The notes beneath the pieces were generated by a model. That model worked only from the letters and a program-made list of their open reading frames with translations, did no database searches and was not told the DNA's origin. Positions 1-7,877 of a stretch of DNA of 64,000 bases are shown piece by piece. The DNA lies in contig NZ_RDBF01000005.1 of assembly GCF_003674095.1 (NCBI RefSeq), positions 124,001 through 188,000 of the forward strand, written 5' to 3'. Numbering within the stretch: position 1 is the stretch's first letter; every line of letters begins with the position of its first letter. The translations under genes and the position numbers were made by a program. Source of the stretch: Aeromicrobium phragmitis (GTDB taxonomy: Bacteria; Actinomycetota; Actinomycetes; Propionibacteriales; Nocardioidaceae).

Positions 1-1014
1 GCTCCAGCGGTCGAGCACGGCCTGGGCGGAGCCTGAGTCGATGGACTGCGCTGCTCGCTCCACGCCGCGGGCGATGCGCTCGGTGAAGGTGCCCTCGCCA
101 GCCTCGTGGGCGGCGATGCCCGCCCCCGCGTTGAGCAGGACCGCGTCGCGGACCGGGGACTTCTCCCCCGCCATCACCTGTCGGAACACCTCGGCGTTGT
201 ACTCCGGATCGCCGCCGCGCAGCGCCTCGGGCCCCGCCAGCGCGATGCCCACGTCCCGCGGATCGAACGTCTCGGCCCTGATGCTCCCGTCGGTGTCGGG
301 GAGCCACACCTGCGTGGTGTCCGAGACCGTGATCTCGTCGAGGCCGTCGTCGCCGCGGAACACGAACGCCTCCGCACCGCGCCGGGCCAGCACGCCCGCC
401 ATCAACGGAGCCATCCGCGGGTCGGCGCAACCGATCGCCATCGCGGCGGGTCGCACGGGGTTGGTCAGCGGACCGAGGAAGTTGAACACCGTCGGGACAC
501 CCAGCTCACGGCGCACCGGACCGGCGTAGCGCAACGACGGGTGGAACACCGGCGCGAAGCACAGCGTGATGGACGCCTCGGCGTAGACGTCGAGGATCCG
601 CTCAGCGGGGACGTCGAGCCGAACGCCCAGACGCTCGAACACATCGGCGGTGCCGGTCTGGCTGGACGACGCACGATTGCCGTGCTTGACGACACCGATG
701 CCGGCGCCGGCGATCGTCACGGCCGACATCGAGGAGATGTTGACGGTCTTGGCCATGTCGCCGCCCGTCCCCACGATGTCGACGACGCGGTCGTCCAGCT
801 GCAAGGTGGTGGCCTTGGCGTACATCGCGTCGACGAGCCCCTGCAGTTCGTCGAGGGTCTCCCCCTTGGCGCGCAGCGCGATCGAGAACCCCGCGATCTG
901 GGCTGCGGAGGCCTCACCGGACAGGATCTGCTCCATCGCCCACTGGGCCTGCGGGTGATCGAGGTCGCGGCCGGCGACGAGCGTCGACAGCAGCTGCGGC
1001 CAGGTGCGGCTCAT
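1..1014 (-). CDS. trpD: Anthranilate phosphoribosyltransferase (3' end beyond window)
   Basis: Transfers phosphoribosyl from PRPP to anthranilate, the second step of tryptophan synthesis, in the cytoplasm. The 338 visible codons cover nearly a whole TrpD (about 345 aa). Visible signatures are the PRPP-binding VGTGGD loop, then KHGNRASSS and the N-F-L-GPLTNP segment. The last few residues lie off the window edge. The ATG overlaps the stop of the upstream receiver-like gene by 4 nt (ATGA), so the two are probably translated together. In mycobacteria trpD also sits beside ctaE. Confidence 0.96.
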   Translation of the reverse strand, partial: MSRTWPQLLSTLVAGRDLDHPQAQWAMEQILSGEASAAQIAGFSIALRAKGETLDELQGLVDAMYAKATTLQLDDRVVDIVGTGGDMAKTVNISSMSAVTIAGAGIGVVKHGNRASSSQTGTADVFERLGVRLDVPAERILDVYAEASITLCFAPVFHPSLRYAGPVRRELGVPTVFNFLGPLTNPVRPAAMAIGCADPRMAPLMAGVLARRGAEAFVFRGDDGLDEITVSDTTQVWLPDTDGSIRAETFDPRDVGIALAGPEALRGGDPEYNAEVFRQVMAGEKSPVRDAVLLNAGAGIAAHEAGEGTFTERIARGVERAAQSIDSGSAQAVLDRWS

Positions 1015-1418
1015 CGCTTCGTGGCGAGTCGCGTGCGAGCGACCTCGAGGAAGCTCTCGGCGAGCCGGAAGGGGTCGATCGGGTGCGGCACGGCCGCTTC
1101 CGCCCGCGACCACGTGGCCAGCCACGCGTCCTCGTCCCGGGCGGTCACGACGATGACCGGCGGAGCGTGGAAGATCTCGTCCTTCATCTGTCGCGCGATC
1201 CCCATGCCGCCGGCGGGCACCGCCTCGCCATCGAGGATGACGATGTCGATCCCGCCCTCGTCGAGACGCTGGAAGACGACCGGTTCGGTGGCAACCTCGA
1301 CGAACTCCACGCGCGGGAGATCGGGGTGCGGACGCTCTCCGATCGCCGATTTCACTGCGGTGCGAACCTCGCGATCGTCGCTGTACAAGAGGACACGCAG
1401 GGTGTGGTCATCGGTCAC
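1011..1418 (-). CDS. Stand-alone response-regulator receiver-like protein
   Basis: A 135-aa protein with a CheY-like beta/alpha plan and no output domain. It has an acidic pair near the N-terminus (SDD), the presumed phospho-acceptor Asp in VILDG near residue 60 and a VTAR strand. The usual conserved Lys-Pro near the C-terminus reads His-Pro, so normal phosphorylation chemistry is doubtful. I chose GTG at 1418 because a -10 hexamer ends 6 nt before it; an ATG 15 nt further upstream lies inside that hexamer region. It overlaps trpD downstream and is divergent from ctaE. Function unknown; a role in protein interaction is inference. Confidence 0.75.
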   Translation of the reverse strand: MTDDHTLRVLLYSDDREVRTAVKSAIGERPHPDLPRVEFVEVATEPVVFQRLDEGGIDIVILDGEAVPAGGMGIARQMKDEIFHAPPVIVVTARDEDAWLATWSRAEAAVPHPIDPFRLAESFLEVARTRLATKR

Positions 1419-1442
1419 AACCGAATCGTACATAATGAAGGC
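1419..1442. promoter_or_regulatory. Back-to-back leaderless promoters (receiver gene / ctaE)
   Basis: Only 24 nt separate the two GTG starts. On the minus strand TACGAT (1430-1425) lies 6 nt before the receiver start; on the plus strand CATAAT (1431-1436) lies 6 nt before ctaE. The two -10 boxes abut, so the -35 regions fall inside the opposite gene and the promoters should exclude each other. No ribosome binding site fits either start. Confidence 0.6.
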
Positions 1443-2081
1443 GTGGCGACTACTTCAGCGATTCCCGCGTCCCGGCTCCACGGCGTCGAAGGACGGCCGT
1501 CGTATGTGACGGTCGGAACGATCGTCTGGCTCTCGAGCGAGCTGATGTTCTTCGCAGCGCTCTTCGCTGCCTATTTCACGGTGCGGAGCGTGGCGCCCGA
1601 GCTATGGGCTCAGGAGACCGAGCTGCTGAACCTCCCGTTCGCCACGGCCAACACCACGATCCTCGTGCTGTCCTCGTTCACGTGCCAGTTCGGCGTGTTC
1701 GCCGCGGTGCGCGGGCGTGCCGGGCGGGTCGGTTCGCTGCTCAACGTCGCGCAATGGGGCATGCGTGAGTGGTTCATCCTCAGCTACATCATGGGCGCCA
1801 TCTTCATCGGCGGCCAGGCCTTCGAGTACGCCGAGCTGGTCCACCACGGCCTCACCATCCAGAGCTCGGCCTACGGCAGCCTCTTCTACCTCGCCACCGG
1901 CTTCCACGGCATCCACGTCGTCGGTGGCCTCATCGCCTTCTTGCTCGTCATCGGCCGCACCTACGTGGCGCGCAAGTTCACCCACGAACAGGCCATCTCG
2001 GCGGTCGTCGTGTCGTACTACTGGCACTTCGTCGACGTGGTCTGGGTGGCGCTCTTCGCGGCCATCTATCTGATCCAGTGA
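1443..2081 (+). CDS. ctaE: Cytochrome c oxidase subunit III
   Basis: Membrane subunit III of the aa3-type oxidase. It is 212 aa with about five transmembrane segments, including a first helix with SSELMFF and a later helix with FHGIHV, both typical of COX3. The C-terminal WHFVDVVW segment is a family hallmark. GTG at 1443 is chosen over longer frames because they would run through the divergent gene and because a -10 (CATAAT) ends 6 nt upstream. It is followed after 61 nt by qcrCAB, the usual actinobacterial order for the bcc-aa3 supercomplex. Confidence 0.95.
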   Translation: MATTSAIPASRLHGVEGRPSYVTVGTIVWLSSELMFFAALFAAYFTVRSVAPELWAQETELLNLPFATANTTILVLSSFTCQFGVFAAVRGRAGRVGSLLNVAQWGMREWFILSYIMGAIFIGGQAFEYAELVHHGLTIQSSAYGSLFYLATGFHGIHVVGGLIAFLLVIGRTYVARKFTHEQAISAVVVSYYWHFVDVVWVALFAAIYLIQ

Positions 2082-2142
2082 GCAAGGCTCACCTCACAAT
2101 TTTCGACCTGGGTGTCCAGGGATACGCTGAAGTCATCACGGA

Positions 2143-2994
2143 ATGAGGTTCTCGGTGCGCACATTGTCGACCAGACGCCGGCACCCCCTGGCCGGACTGT
2201 TAGTTCTCGCGGTGGGGCTGCTCATCACGGGCGGCTTGTACGCCGCTGTGGCGCCGAAGGCCGCCACCGCTGAAGAGACAGCGTCGACGAGCGATATCGA
2301 GGCGGGGCGCCAGCTCTTCCTCGTGGGCTGCGCGAGCTGCCACGGCGTCAACGCTCAGGGCGTCGTGACCGAGGCTGCCGACGGCAGCGCCGGCAACTAC
2401 GGCCCGCCGCTGATCGGCGTGGGGGCCGCGGCCGTGGACTTCCAGGTCGGCACCGGCCGGATGCCGATGGCGCAGACGGCACCTCAGGCGCCGCGCAAGG
2501 CCGACGAGTACACCGAGGAAGAGACGGCGCAGCTCGCCGCCTACATCGCCTCGCTGGCTCCCGGCCCGCAGATCCCCGAGGAGCGTTACCTCGACTGGGA
2601 GAGCGTCGACGAGGAGGGCCTGGCCGAAGGCGGCGAGTTCTTCCGCACCAACTGCACGGCATGCCACAACTCCGTCGGCGCCGGCGGCGCCCTCCCCAAC
2701 GGCCGCTACGCCCCGTCCCTCGACGGCGTCGAGGCCAAGCACATCTACGAAGCGATGCAGACCGGCCCTCAGCAGATGCCGGTCTTCTCCGACGACGTCA
2801 TCACCCCCGAGGAGAAGCTCAAGGTCATCGCCTACATCAAGACGATCTCCGAGCAGCCGAACTACGGCGGTGTCAGCGGCGGCAGCCTCGGTCCCGTCGT
2901 GGACGGCGTCTGGGCCTGGCTCGTGGCGCTCGGGTCGCTCGTCGGATTCGCGATCTGGATCGGCTGGCACGGAACGAGGACGAAGAAGCGATGA
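2143..2994 (+). CDS. qcrC: Diheme cytochrome c subunit of the bcc complex
   Basis: Membrane-anchored cytochrome cc that passes electrons from the Rieske protein to oxidase CuA, replacing soluble cytochrome c. It is 283 aa: an N-terminal membrane segment (about 17-37), heme motifs CASCH at 63-67 and CTACH at 171-175, and a C-terminal membrane helix. A plausible -10 (TACGCT, 2123-2128) lies before the ATG; a GTG at 2155 is an alternative start. The stop overlaps qcrA by 4 nt. Confidence 0.96.
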   Translation: MRFSVRTLSTRRRHPLAGLLVLAVGLLITGGLYAAVAPKAATAEETASTSDIEAGRQLFLVGCASCHGVNAQGVVTEAADGSAGNYGPPLIGVGAAAVDFQVGTGRMPMAQTAPQAPRKADEYTEEETAQLAAYIASLAPGPQIPEERYLDWESVDEEGLAEGGEFFRTNCTACHNSVGAGGALPNGRYAPSLDGVEAKHIYEAMQTGPQQMPVFSDDVITPEEKLKVIAYIKTISEQPNYGGVSGGSLGPVVDGVWAWLVALGSLVGFAIWIGWHGTRTKKR

Positions 2995-4070
2995 CGCAGG
3001 AACTCGAGAAGACCGCTCCCGTCGGCGACCCGATCGCCGACCCGGGTCTCCCGGAGCACCAGTACCGTCCGCAGGACGTCGACGCGGCGCAGGAGAAGCG
3101 CACGGAGCGTCAGATCGCCGCCATGTTCGGCGTCGCGACGCTGCTGCTGCTCGGGTTCTGTGTCGCCTACTTCACGATCGACCAGGACGCGCTGATCTTC
3201 GTCGACGGCGCGGGCAACGGCGGCTGGTCGGCCATGAACTTCACCCTCGGCCTCACGCTCGGTGCTGCACTGCTGCTCATCGGCACCGGCATCATCCAGT
3301 GGGCCAAGAAGCTCATGGGTGACCACGAGATCATCGAGATGCGCCACCCCGCCCGCTCCTCCGACGACGACCGCACGGCGGTGATGGCCGACATCAACGC
3401 CGGCATCGAGGAGTCCGGCATCGGACGCCGTCCGCTGATCCGTAACAGCCTGCTCGGCGCGCTCGGCGCCATGGGCCTGCCGGCCATCGTCATGCTGCGC
3501 GATCTGGGGCCGTTGCCCGGCGACAAGCTCATGCACACGGTCTGGCAGCCCGGCATGCGCGTCGTCAACGACGTCTCGGGCCAGCCCATCCGGCCGTCGG
3601 ACATCGAGGTCGGCCAGCTGGTCAACGGTCAGCCGGCGATCTTCTACGAAACCGATGACGAGGGCCACCCGGTCATGCACGGCCACGACGTCCTCAACGC
3701 CAAGGCCAAGGCCGCGGTCATCCTCGTCCGGATGCGTCCGGAGGACATCACTCCGGCCGAGGGCCGCGAGAACTGGGGCATCGACGGCATCCTGTGCTAC
3801 TCCAAGATCTGCACGCACGTCGGCTGCCCGATCAGCCTCTGGGAGCAGCAGACCCACCACTTGCTCTGCCCGTGCCACCAGTCCACCTTCGACCTCGCCG
3901 ACAACGGCAAGGTGATCTTCGGCCCCGCGTTCCGGCCGCTGCCGCAGCTGCCCTTGGCGGTCGACGAAGAGGGTTATCTGGTCGCGGTGAGCGACTTCCC
4001 CGAGATCGTCGGTCCCTCCTACTCCTTCCTCGACCGCGATCAGAAGAAGCTTGACGAGGAGATGGCATGA
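2991..4070 (+). CDS. qcrA: Rieske iron-sulfur subunit of the bcc complex
   Basis: The 2Fe-2S subunit that takes electrons from menaquinol at the Qo site. It is 359 aa, with an acidic N-terminal arm followed by several membrane segments (actinobacterial QcrA has three) and a C-terminal Rieske fold. The cluster ligands are visible as C274-T-H276 with C279, and C293-P-C295-H296. ATGA overlaps at both ends (with qcrC and qcrB) indicate tight translational coupling within qcrCAB. Confidence 0.96.
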   Translation: MTQELEKTAPVGDPIADPGLPEHQYRPQDVDAAQEKRTERQIAAMFGVATLLLLGFCVAYFTIDQDALIFVDGAGNGGWSAMNFTLGLTLGAALLLIGTGIIQWAKKLMGDHEIIEMRHPARSSDDDRTAVMADINAGIEESGIGRRPLIRNSLLGALGAMGLPAIVMLRDLGPLPGDKLMHTVWQPGMRVVNDVSGQPIRPSDIEVGQLVNGQPAIFYETDDEGHPVMHGHDVLNAKAKAAVILVRMRPEDITPAEGRENWGIDGILCYSKICTHVGCPISLWEQQTHHLLCPCHQSTFDLADNGKVIFGPAFRPLPQLPLAVDEEGYLVAVSDFPEIVGPSYSFLDRDQKKLDEEMA

Positions 4071-5776
4071 GCCAGACCTATACCCCCGTCGAACAGACGT
4101 CGACCGGCAAGAAGCTCGCCGGCCCCGTCGGGTGGCTCGACGACCGTCTCGGGCTCGCCGGCGCCGGCAAGAAGAACCTCCGCAAGGTCTTCCCCGAGCA
4201 CTGGTCGTTCATGCTGGGCGAGGTCGCACTGTGGAGCTTCGTCGTGCTGCTGATCACCGGCGTGTTCCTCACGCTGTGGTTCGACCCGAGCATGGCCGAG
4301 ACGACGTACACGGGCTCCTACCGACCGCTCAACGGGGTCGAGATGTCGGTCGCGTACGCCTCCTCGCTCGACATCAGCTTCGACATCCGCGGCGGGCTTC
4401 TGCTGCGCCAGATGCATCACTGGGCGGCGCACCTGTTCATCGCCGCGATGATGGTGCACATGCTGCGGGTGTTCTTCACCGGCGCGTACCGCAAGCCCCG
4501 TGAGCTCAACTGGCTCATCGGACTCGGCCTGCTCATGCTCGGCATTCTCGCCGGCTTCAGCGGCTACTCGCTCCCCGACGACCTGCTGTCGGGCACGGGC
4601 CTTCGCATCGCCGACGGCATGATCAAGTCGATCCCGCTCATCGGTACGCACGTCTCGTTCTTCCTGTTCGGTGGCGAGTTCCCGGGCGACCAGATCATCG
4701 GCCGGCTCTACATGGTCCACATCCTGCTGATCCCGGCACTGCTGCTCGGCCTCATCGCCGCGCACATGCTGCTGCTCGTCTACCACAAGCACACCCAGTG
4801 GCCTGGCCCCGGACGCACCAACGAGAACGTCGTCGGCTACCCGGCGCTGCCGGTGTACATCGCCAAGGCCGGCGGCTTCTTCTTCATCGTGTTCGGTGTC
4901 ATCGCCGTGATGGCCGCGACATTCACCGTCAACGGCGTGTGGATCTACGGCCCCTACAACCCGGCCGAGGTCACCGCCGGCTCCCAGCCCGACTGGTACA
5001 TGGGCTTCGCCGAAGGTGCCCTGCGGATCTTCCCGCCGCTGGAGTGGTCCTGGTTCGGCAGCACCTGGGCGATGAGCGTCTTCATCCCCGGCCTCGGCTT
5101 CCTCGGGCTGTTGTTCGTCGCGCTCGGCGCGTGGCCGTTCATCGAGCGGGCCATCACGCGCGATCAGCGTGAGCACCACCTGCTCGAGCGTCCGCGCAAC
5201 GCCCCGACGCGCACGGGCCTGGGCGTGGCCGGCATGACCTGGTTCGGCCTGCTCTGGATCGGTGGCGGTAACGACGTCATCGCGCTCAAGTTCGGGCTGG
5301 ATCTCAACGCCATCACGTGGTTCCTGCGGGTGGGCATCTTCGTGGGCCCGGTCGTCGCGTTCCTCATCACGCGCCGGATCTGCATCAGCCTGCAGCGCAA
5401 GGACAACGAGGTCCTGACCCACGGGTACGAGACCGGAGTCATCGACCGCTCCCCCGACGGCGGCTACTCGGAGCGTCACGCGGCCATGCCGCTGGCCAAG
5501 CAGTACGCGCTCACCGCCGCCAAGGAGCGTCCGAAGCAGATCGAGGCACCCGAGCTCGTCGACGAGAACGGTGTCGACGCACCGCGCTCGCGACGTGAGC
5601 GGCTGCGTCACCGCCTCCGCCGCTTCTACTACTACGGTGCGGCGGTCGTCGACAAGCCGACGGCCGAGGACATGGCCCACGCCGAAGAGCACCTGCGGGG
5701 CTCGAACGAGCACCCCGTCGAACTCGGCGAGGACTTCCAGGGCGTCTCCGAGACCGGTGTTCCGCGGGTGCACTGA
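4067..5776 (+). CDS. qcrB: Cytochrome b subunit of the bcc complex
   Basis: Menaquinol-oxidising cytochrome b. It is 569 aa with an N-terminal cytosolic arm, about eight or nine membrane helices and the long charged C-terminal tail typical of Actinobacteria. Heme-ligand helices are recognisable around HHWAAHLF and in the later helix with the His-rich MVHILLIPALLLGLIAAHM region (given in part only). This is the family targeted by Q203-type inhibitors in mycobacteria. The start overlaps the qcrA stop, and a strong terminator follows after 21 nt. Confidence 0.97.
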   Translation: MSQTYTPVEQTSTGKKLAGPVGWLDDRLGLAGAGKKNLRKVFPEHWSFMLGEVALWSFVVLLITGVFLTLWFDPSMAETTYTGSYRPLNGVEMSVAYASSLDISFDIRGGLLLRQMHHWAAHLFIAAMMVHMLRVFFTGAYRKPRELNWLIGLGLLMLGILAGFSGYSLPDDLLSGTGLRIADGMIKSIPLIGTHVSFFLFGGEFPGDQIIGRLYMVHILLIPALLLGLIAAHMLLLVYHKHTQWPGPGRTNENVVGYPALPVYIAKAGGFFFIVFGVIAVMAATFTVNGVWIYGPYNPAEVTAGSQPDWYMGFAEGALRIFPPLEWSWFGSTWAMSVFIPGLGFLGLLFVALGAWPFIERAITRDQREHHLLERPRNAPTRTGLGVAGMTWFGLLWIGGGNDVIALKFGLDLNAITWFLRVGIFVGPVVAFLITRRICISLQRKDNEVLTHGYETGVIDRSPDGGYSERHAAMPLAKQYALTAAKERPKQIEAPELVDENGVDAPRSRRERLRHRLRRFYYYGAAVVDKPTAEDMAHAEEHLRGSNEHPVELGEDFQGVSETGVPRVH

Positions 5777-5797
5777 GCACCGGCCCCACCGGCATCG

Positions 5798-5842
5798 CGG
5801 CGAAGGGCCGCTCCCCACCGGGGAGCGGCCCTTCGCCGTTTT
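5798..5842 (+). terminator. Rho-independent terminator after qcrB
   Basis: A perfect 19-bp stem (5798-5816 with 5820-5838), a 3-nt loop and then TTTT. It closes the ctaE-qcrCAB unit. Confidence 0.95.
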
Positions 5843-5869
5843 CAGCCGCCTCCCCCGCTGCCGGCCGGA

Positions 5870-6073
5870 GGGCGGTGCGTCCGTAACGCATCACGCGAGC
5901 GGGCGGTGCGTCAGCAACGCATCACGTGCGCAGCGGTGTCTCAGCAACGCATCACCCGCATTATGAGGTTGACGAGACACCGCCCAGGAGCGCGTCAGGT
6001 TGACTAGTGTCCGGGTGTGCGTGAGGTTGACCAGACACCGCCCAAGCGCACGTCAGGTCGACCGGCACCGCCC
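5870..6073. repeat. Intergenic repeat cluster 1 (GCGGTG...CAC units, both orientations)
   Basis: Seven units of about 22-25 nt. Three forward copies carry the core CGTCAGCAACGCAT between GGCGGTG and CAC (5870-5894, 5901-5925, 5932-5955). Four reverse copies read roughly GTGAGGTTGACCAGACACCG (5964-5985, a degenerate one at 5993-6015, 6021-6043, 6051-6073). The cluster sits between the convergent ends of qcrB and the L,D-transpeptidase gene. The remaining 6074-6239 holds only a weak GGACGGT/ACCGTCC hairpin near 6080-6106 and no gene that I can support. Confidence 0.8.
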
Positions 6074-6239
6074 AAGCGCACGGACGGTCGGACGTCACCC
6101 ACCGTCCAGAGTGCTCCGGGTGAGCCGAACGTGGGTGGTCGCGCCACAGGCGCGGCGTGCGCCTCGACGAGGGTGAGCCGCGCCCACCAGGGGCGAGAAC
6201 GCCACGTGCGGCGATCCCGTCTCTACTCCACGCGGCCGC

Positions 6240-7439
6240 TTACGCGCCCGGAGCCGGCTCAGCGGCGCCGGAGAGGGCCGATCCGGCCTTCCAGGTCTCC
6301 CAGTCCACGTTCCAGTCCGTCCAGCCGTTCTGCGCCTCCAACGGACGCGTGCTGCCCACGAACGTGATCACGTCGCCGCGCTTGGAGTTCTGGTACAGCC
6401 ACGCCGCGTTCTCGGTGCTCATGCCGACGCAACCGTGGCTGACGTTGGCGCGCCCGTGTGAGCCGGCCGACCAGGGGGCGGCGTGGACGAACTCGCCCGA
6501 GTTCGTCAGGCGCATGGCCCACTTGACGCCCTTGAGGTTGTAGTAGTTCGGGTCGGCGGAGTCCACGCCGGTCGTGGCGGCGTCCATGTCGATCGACGCG
6601 TGCTTCTCCATCACGAGTTTGGTGCCCTCACGGCTCGCCCACTGCGGCGCGCCCGTGGACACCGGGATCGTCCGCGCGACCTGCCCGTCGATCTGCACGG
6701 TCATCGTGTGGGCGTTCACGTCCACCGTCGAGACGACCGAGGAGCCGACCTGGAAGTCGATGACCTGGTCCTGCTGACCATAGATGCCGTTGCCGGCGGG
6801 CAGGCTGTTCAGCTGCAGGTCGACGTGCACGGAGGTGCCCCCGGGCCAGTAGTCCTTGGGCCGCCAGTGGGCCGTGCGGTCGTTGAGCCAGTTCCAGGAA
6901 CCCTCGACGGCCGGGTCCGAGGTCACCGTCATGTGCTGCTCGAACGTCGCCTTGTCCTGTACCGGGATGTCGAACATGACGATCACCGGCATGCCGACGC
7001 CGACCGTCTCCCCCTGTAACGGCACGACGGACGGGTAGGTCTGTTCATCGAGCGTCAGCGCCTGACTCGTGAACTCGGCCGCCAGCTCCACGGTCTCCCC
7101 ATCCTCGCCCGTGGCTTGGGCCTCGAGGCGATAGGCGACGCCGGGCTCCAGCCGCTCAGCCGCCGTCCAGCGATCGCCTTCGACGGTTCCCTCGATGACC
7201 GCGTCGCCGGTGGTGTCGCGCACGGTCGCCCCGTCGATCGCGCCGTGCGACACGTCGACCGTCACCACCGTGTCCACGGGGACGTCGGTGGCGCCGTCGG
7301 TCACGTTCGCCTGGAGCTCGGCGGCGGGCTCATTGGCGACGGGCGTGAACGAGGAATCGCCGTCGCTGCTGCACGAACTCAACAGCAGGACGGCGAACAG
7401 CGCAGCGGTCAGACCACGCACAAACGACGAGGAGATCAC
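6240..7439 (-). CDS. L,D-transpeptidase lipoprotein with Ig-like domains
   Basis: Forms 3-3 peptidoglycan cross-links outside the membrane. It is 399 aa: a signal peptide with lipobox LLSSC near residue 23, two Ig-like domains, and a C-terminal YkuD domain with the catalytic SHGRANVSHGCVGM segment (HG...SHGC). The layout matches mycobacterial LdtMt2-type enzymes. The GTG start lies in one arm of a 20-bp palindrome whose loop holds a -10 box. It follows ctaF on the same strand but probably has its own promoter. Confidence 0.93.
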   Translation of the reverse strand: MISSSFVRGLTAALFAVLLLSSCSSDGDSSFTPVANEPAAELQANVTDGATDVPVDTVVTVDVSHGAIDGATVRDTTGDAVIEGTVEGDRWTAAERLEPGVAYRLEAQATGEDGETVELAAEFTSQALTLDEQTYPSVVPLQGETVGVGMPVIVMFDIPVQDKATFEQHMTVTSDPAVEGSWNWLNDRTAHWRPKDYWPGGTSVHVDLQLNSLPAGNGIYGQQDQVIDFQVGSSVVSTVDVNAHTMTVQIDGQVARTIPVSTGAPQWASREGTKLVMEKHASIDMDAATTGVDSADPNYYNLKGVKWAMRLTNSGEFVHAAPWSAGSHGRANVSHGCVGMSTENAAWLYQNSKRGDVITFVGSTRPLEAQNGWTDWNVDWETWKAGSALSGAAEPAPGA

Positions 7440-7471
7440 CGTGACAGTGTAGTCACGGTGATCTCCTCGTC
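7426..7471 (-). promoter_or_regulatory. 20-bp palindrome holding the L,D-transpeptidase promoter and start codon
   Basis: Arms 7426-7445 and 7452-7471 are perfectly complementary over 20 nt with a 6-nt loop. Read on the minus strand the loop is TACACT, a good -10, and it ends 6 nt before the GTG start at 7439, which lies in the downstream arm. A weak -35 (TGGACG) lies 17 nt upstream. RNA from the ctaCDF operon reading through would fold into a hairpin; a transcript starting at the loop promoter would be leaderless and lack the upstream arm. Confidence 0.75.
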
Positions 7472-7478
7472 CAGTCGC

Positions 7479-7874
7479 TCAGTGCGCGTGGACTCCGCGG
7501 TAGTACTCGAACACCCAGCCGACGACCACGACGGCTCCGAACGGCACCGCCAGCAGGAACAGCCACCAGCCGACGACGACGCCCAGCATCAGGACGCCGA
7601 ACACCAGCGCGGCCCACAGCGGCCACCAGCTGAAGGGCGGGAAGAAGCCCAGCTCACCGGCACCGTCGATGATCTCGCCGTCCTTGAGGTCCTCCGGACG
7701 GGGGTGCACCTGCTTGCTGACGAACCCCAGGTAGAGCACCAGCATGAGGCACAGCAGGAGGGTCATCGTCAGCGCCGTGGTGCCCGTCGGATCGCCCGAC
7801 AGGACCCAGTAGACCGGCGTGACGAAGACGAAGAAGACCGCGCAGCCCGCGAGGATCCAGAACTCGTTCTTCAC
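7479..7874 (-). CDS. ctaF: Cytochrome c oxidase subunit IV, actinobacterial type
   Basis: Small accessory subunit of the aa3 oxidase. It is 131 aa with four hydrophobic helices arranged in two pairs around a polar loop with HPRPEDLKDGEI and the FFPPFSWWPLW stretch, as in actinobacterial CtaF. The GTG start comes 3 nt after the ctaD stop, so it is the last gene of ctaC-ctaD-ctaF. Confidence 0.93.
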   Translation of the reverse strand: MKNEFWILAGCAVFFVFVTPVYWVLSGDPTGTTALTMTLLLCLMLVLYLGFVSKQVHPRPEDLKDGEIIDGAGELGFFPPFSWWPLWAALVFGVLMLGVVVGWWLFLLAVPFGAVVVVGWVFEYYRGVHAH

Positions 7875-7877
7875 GGC

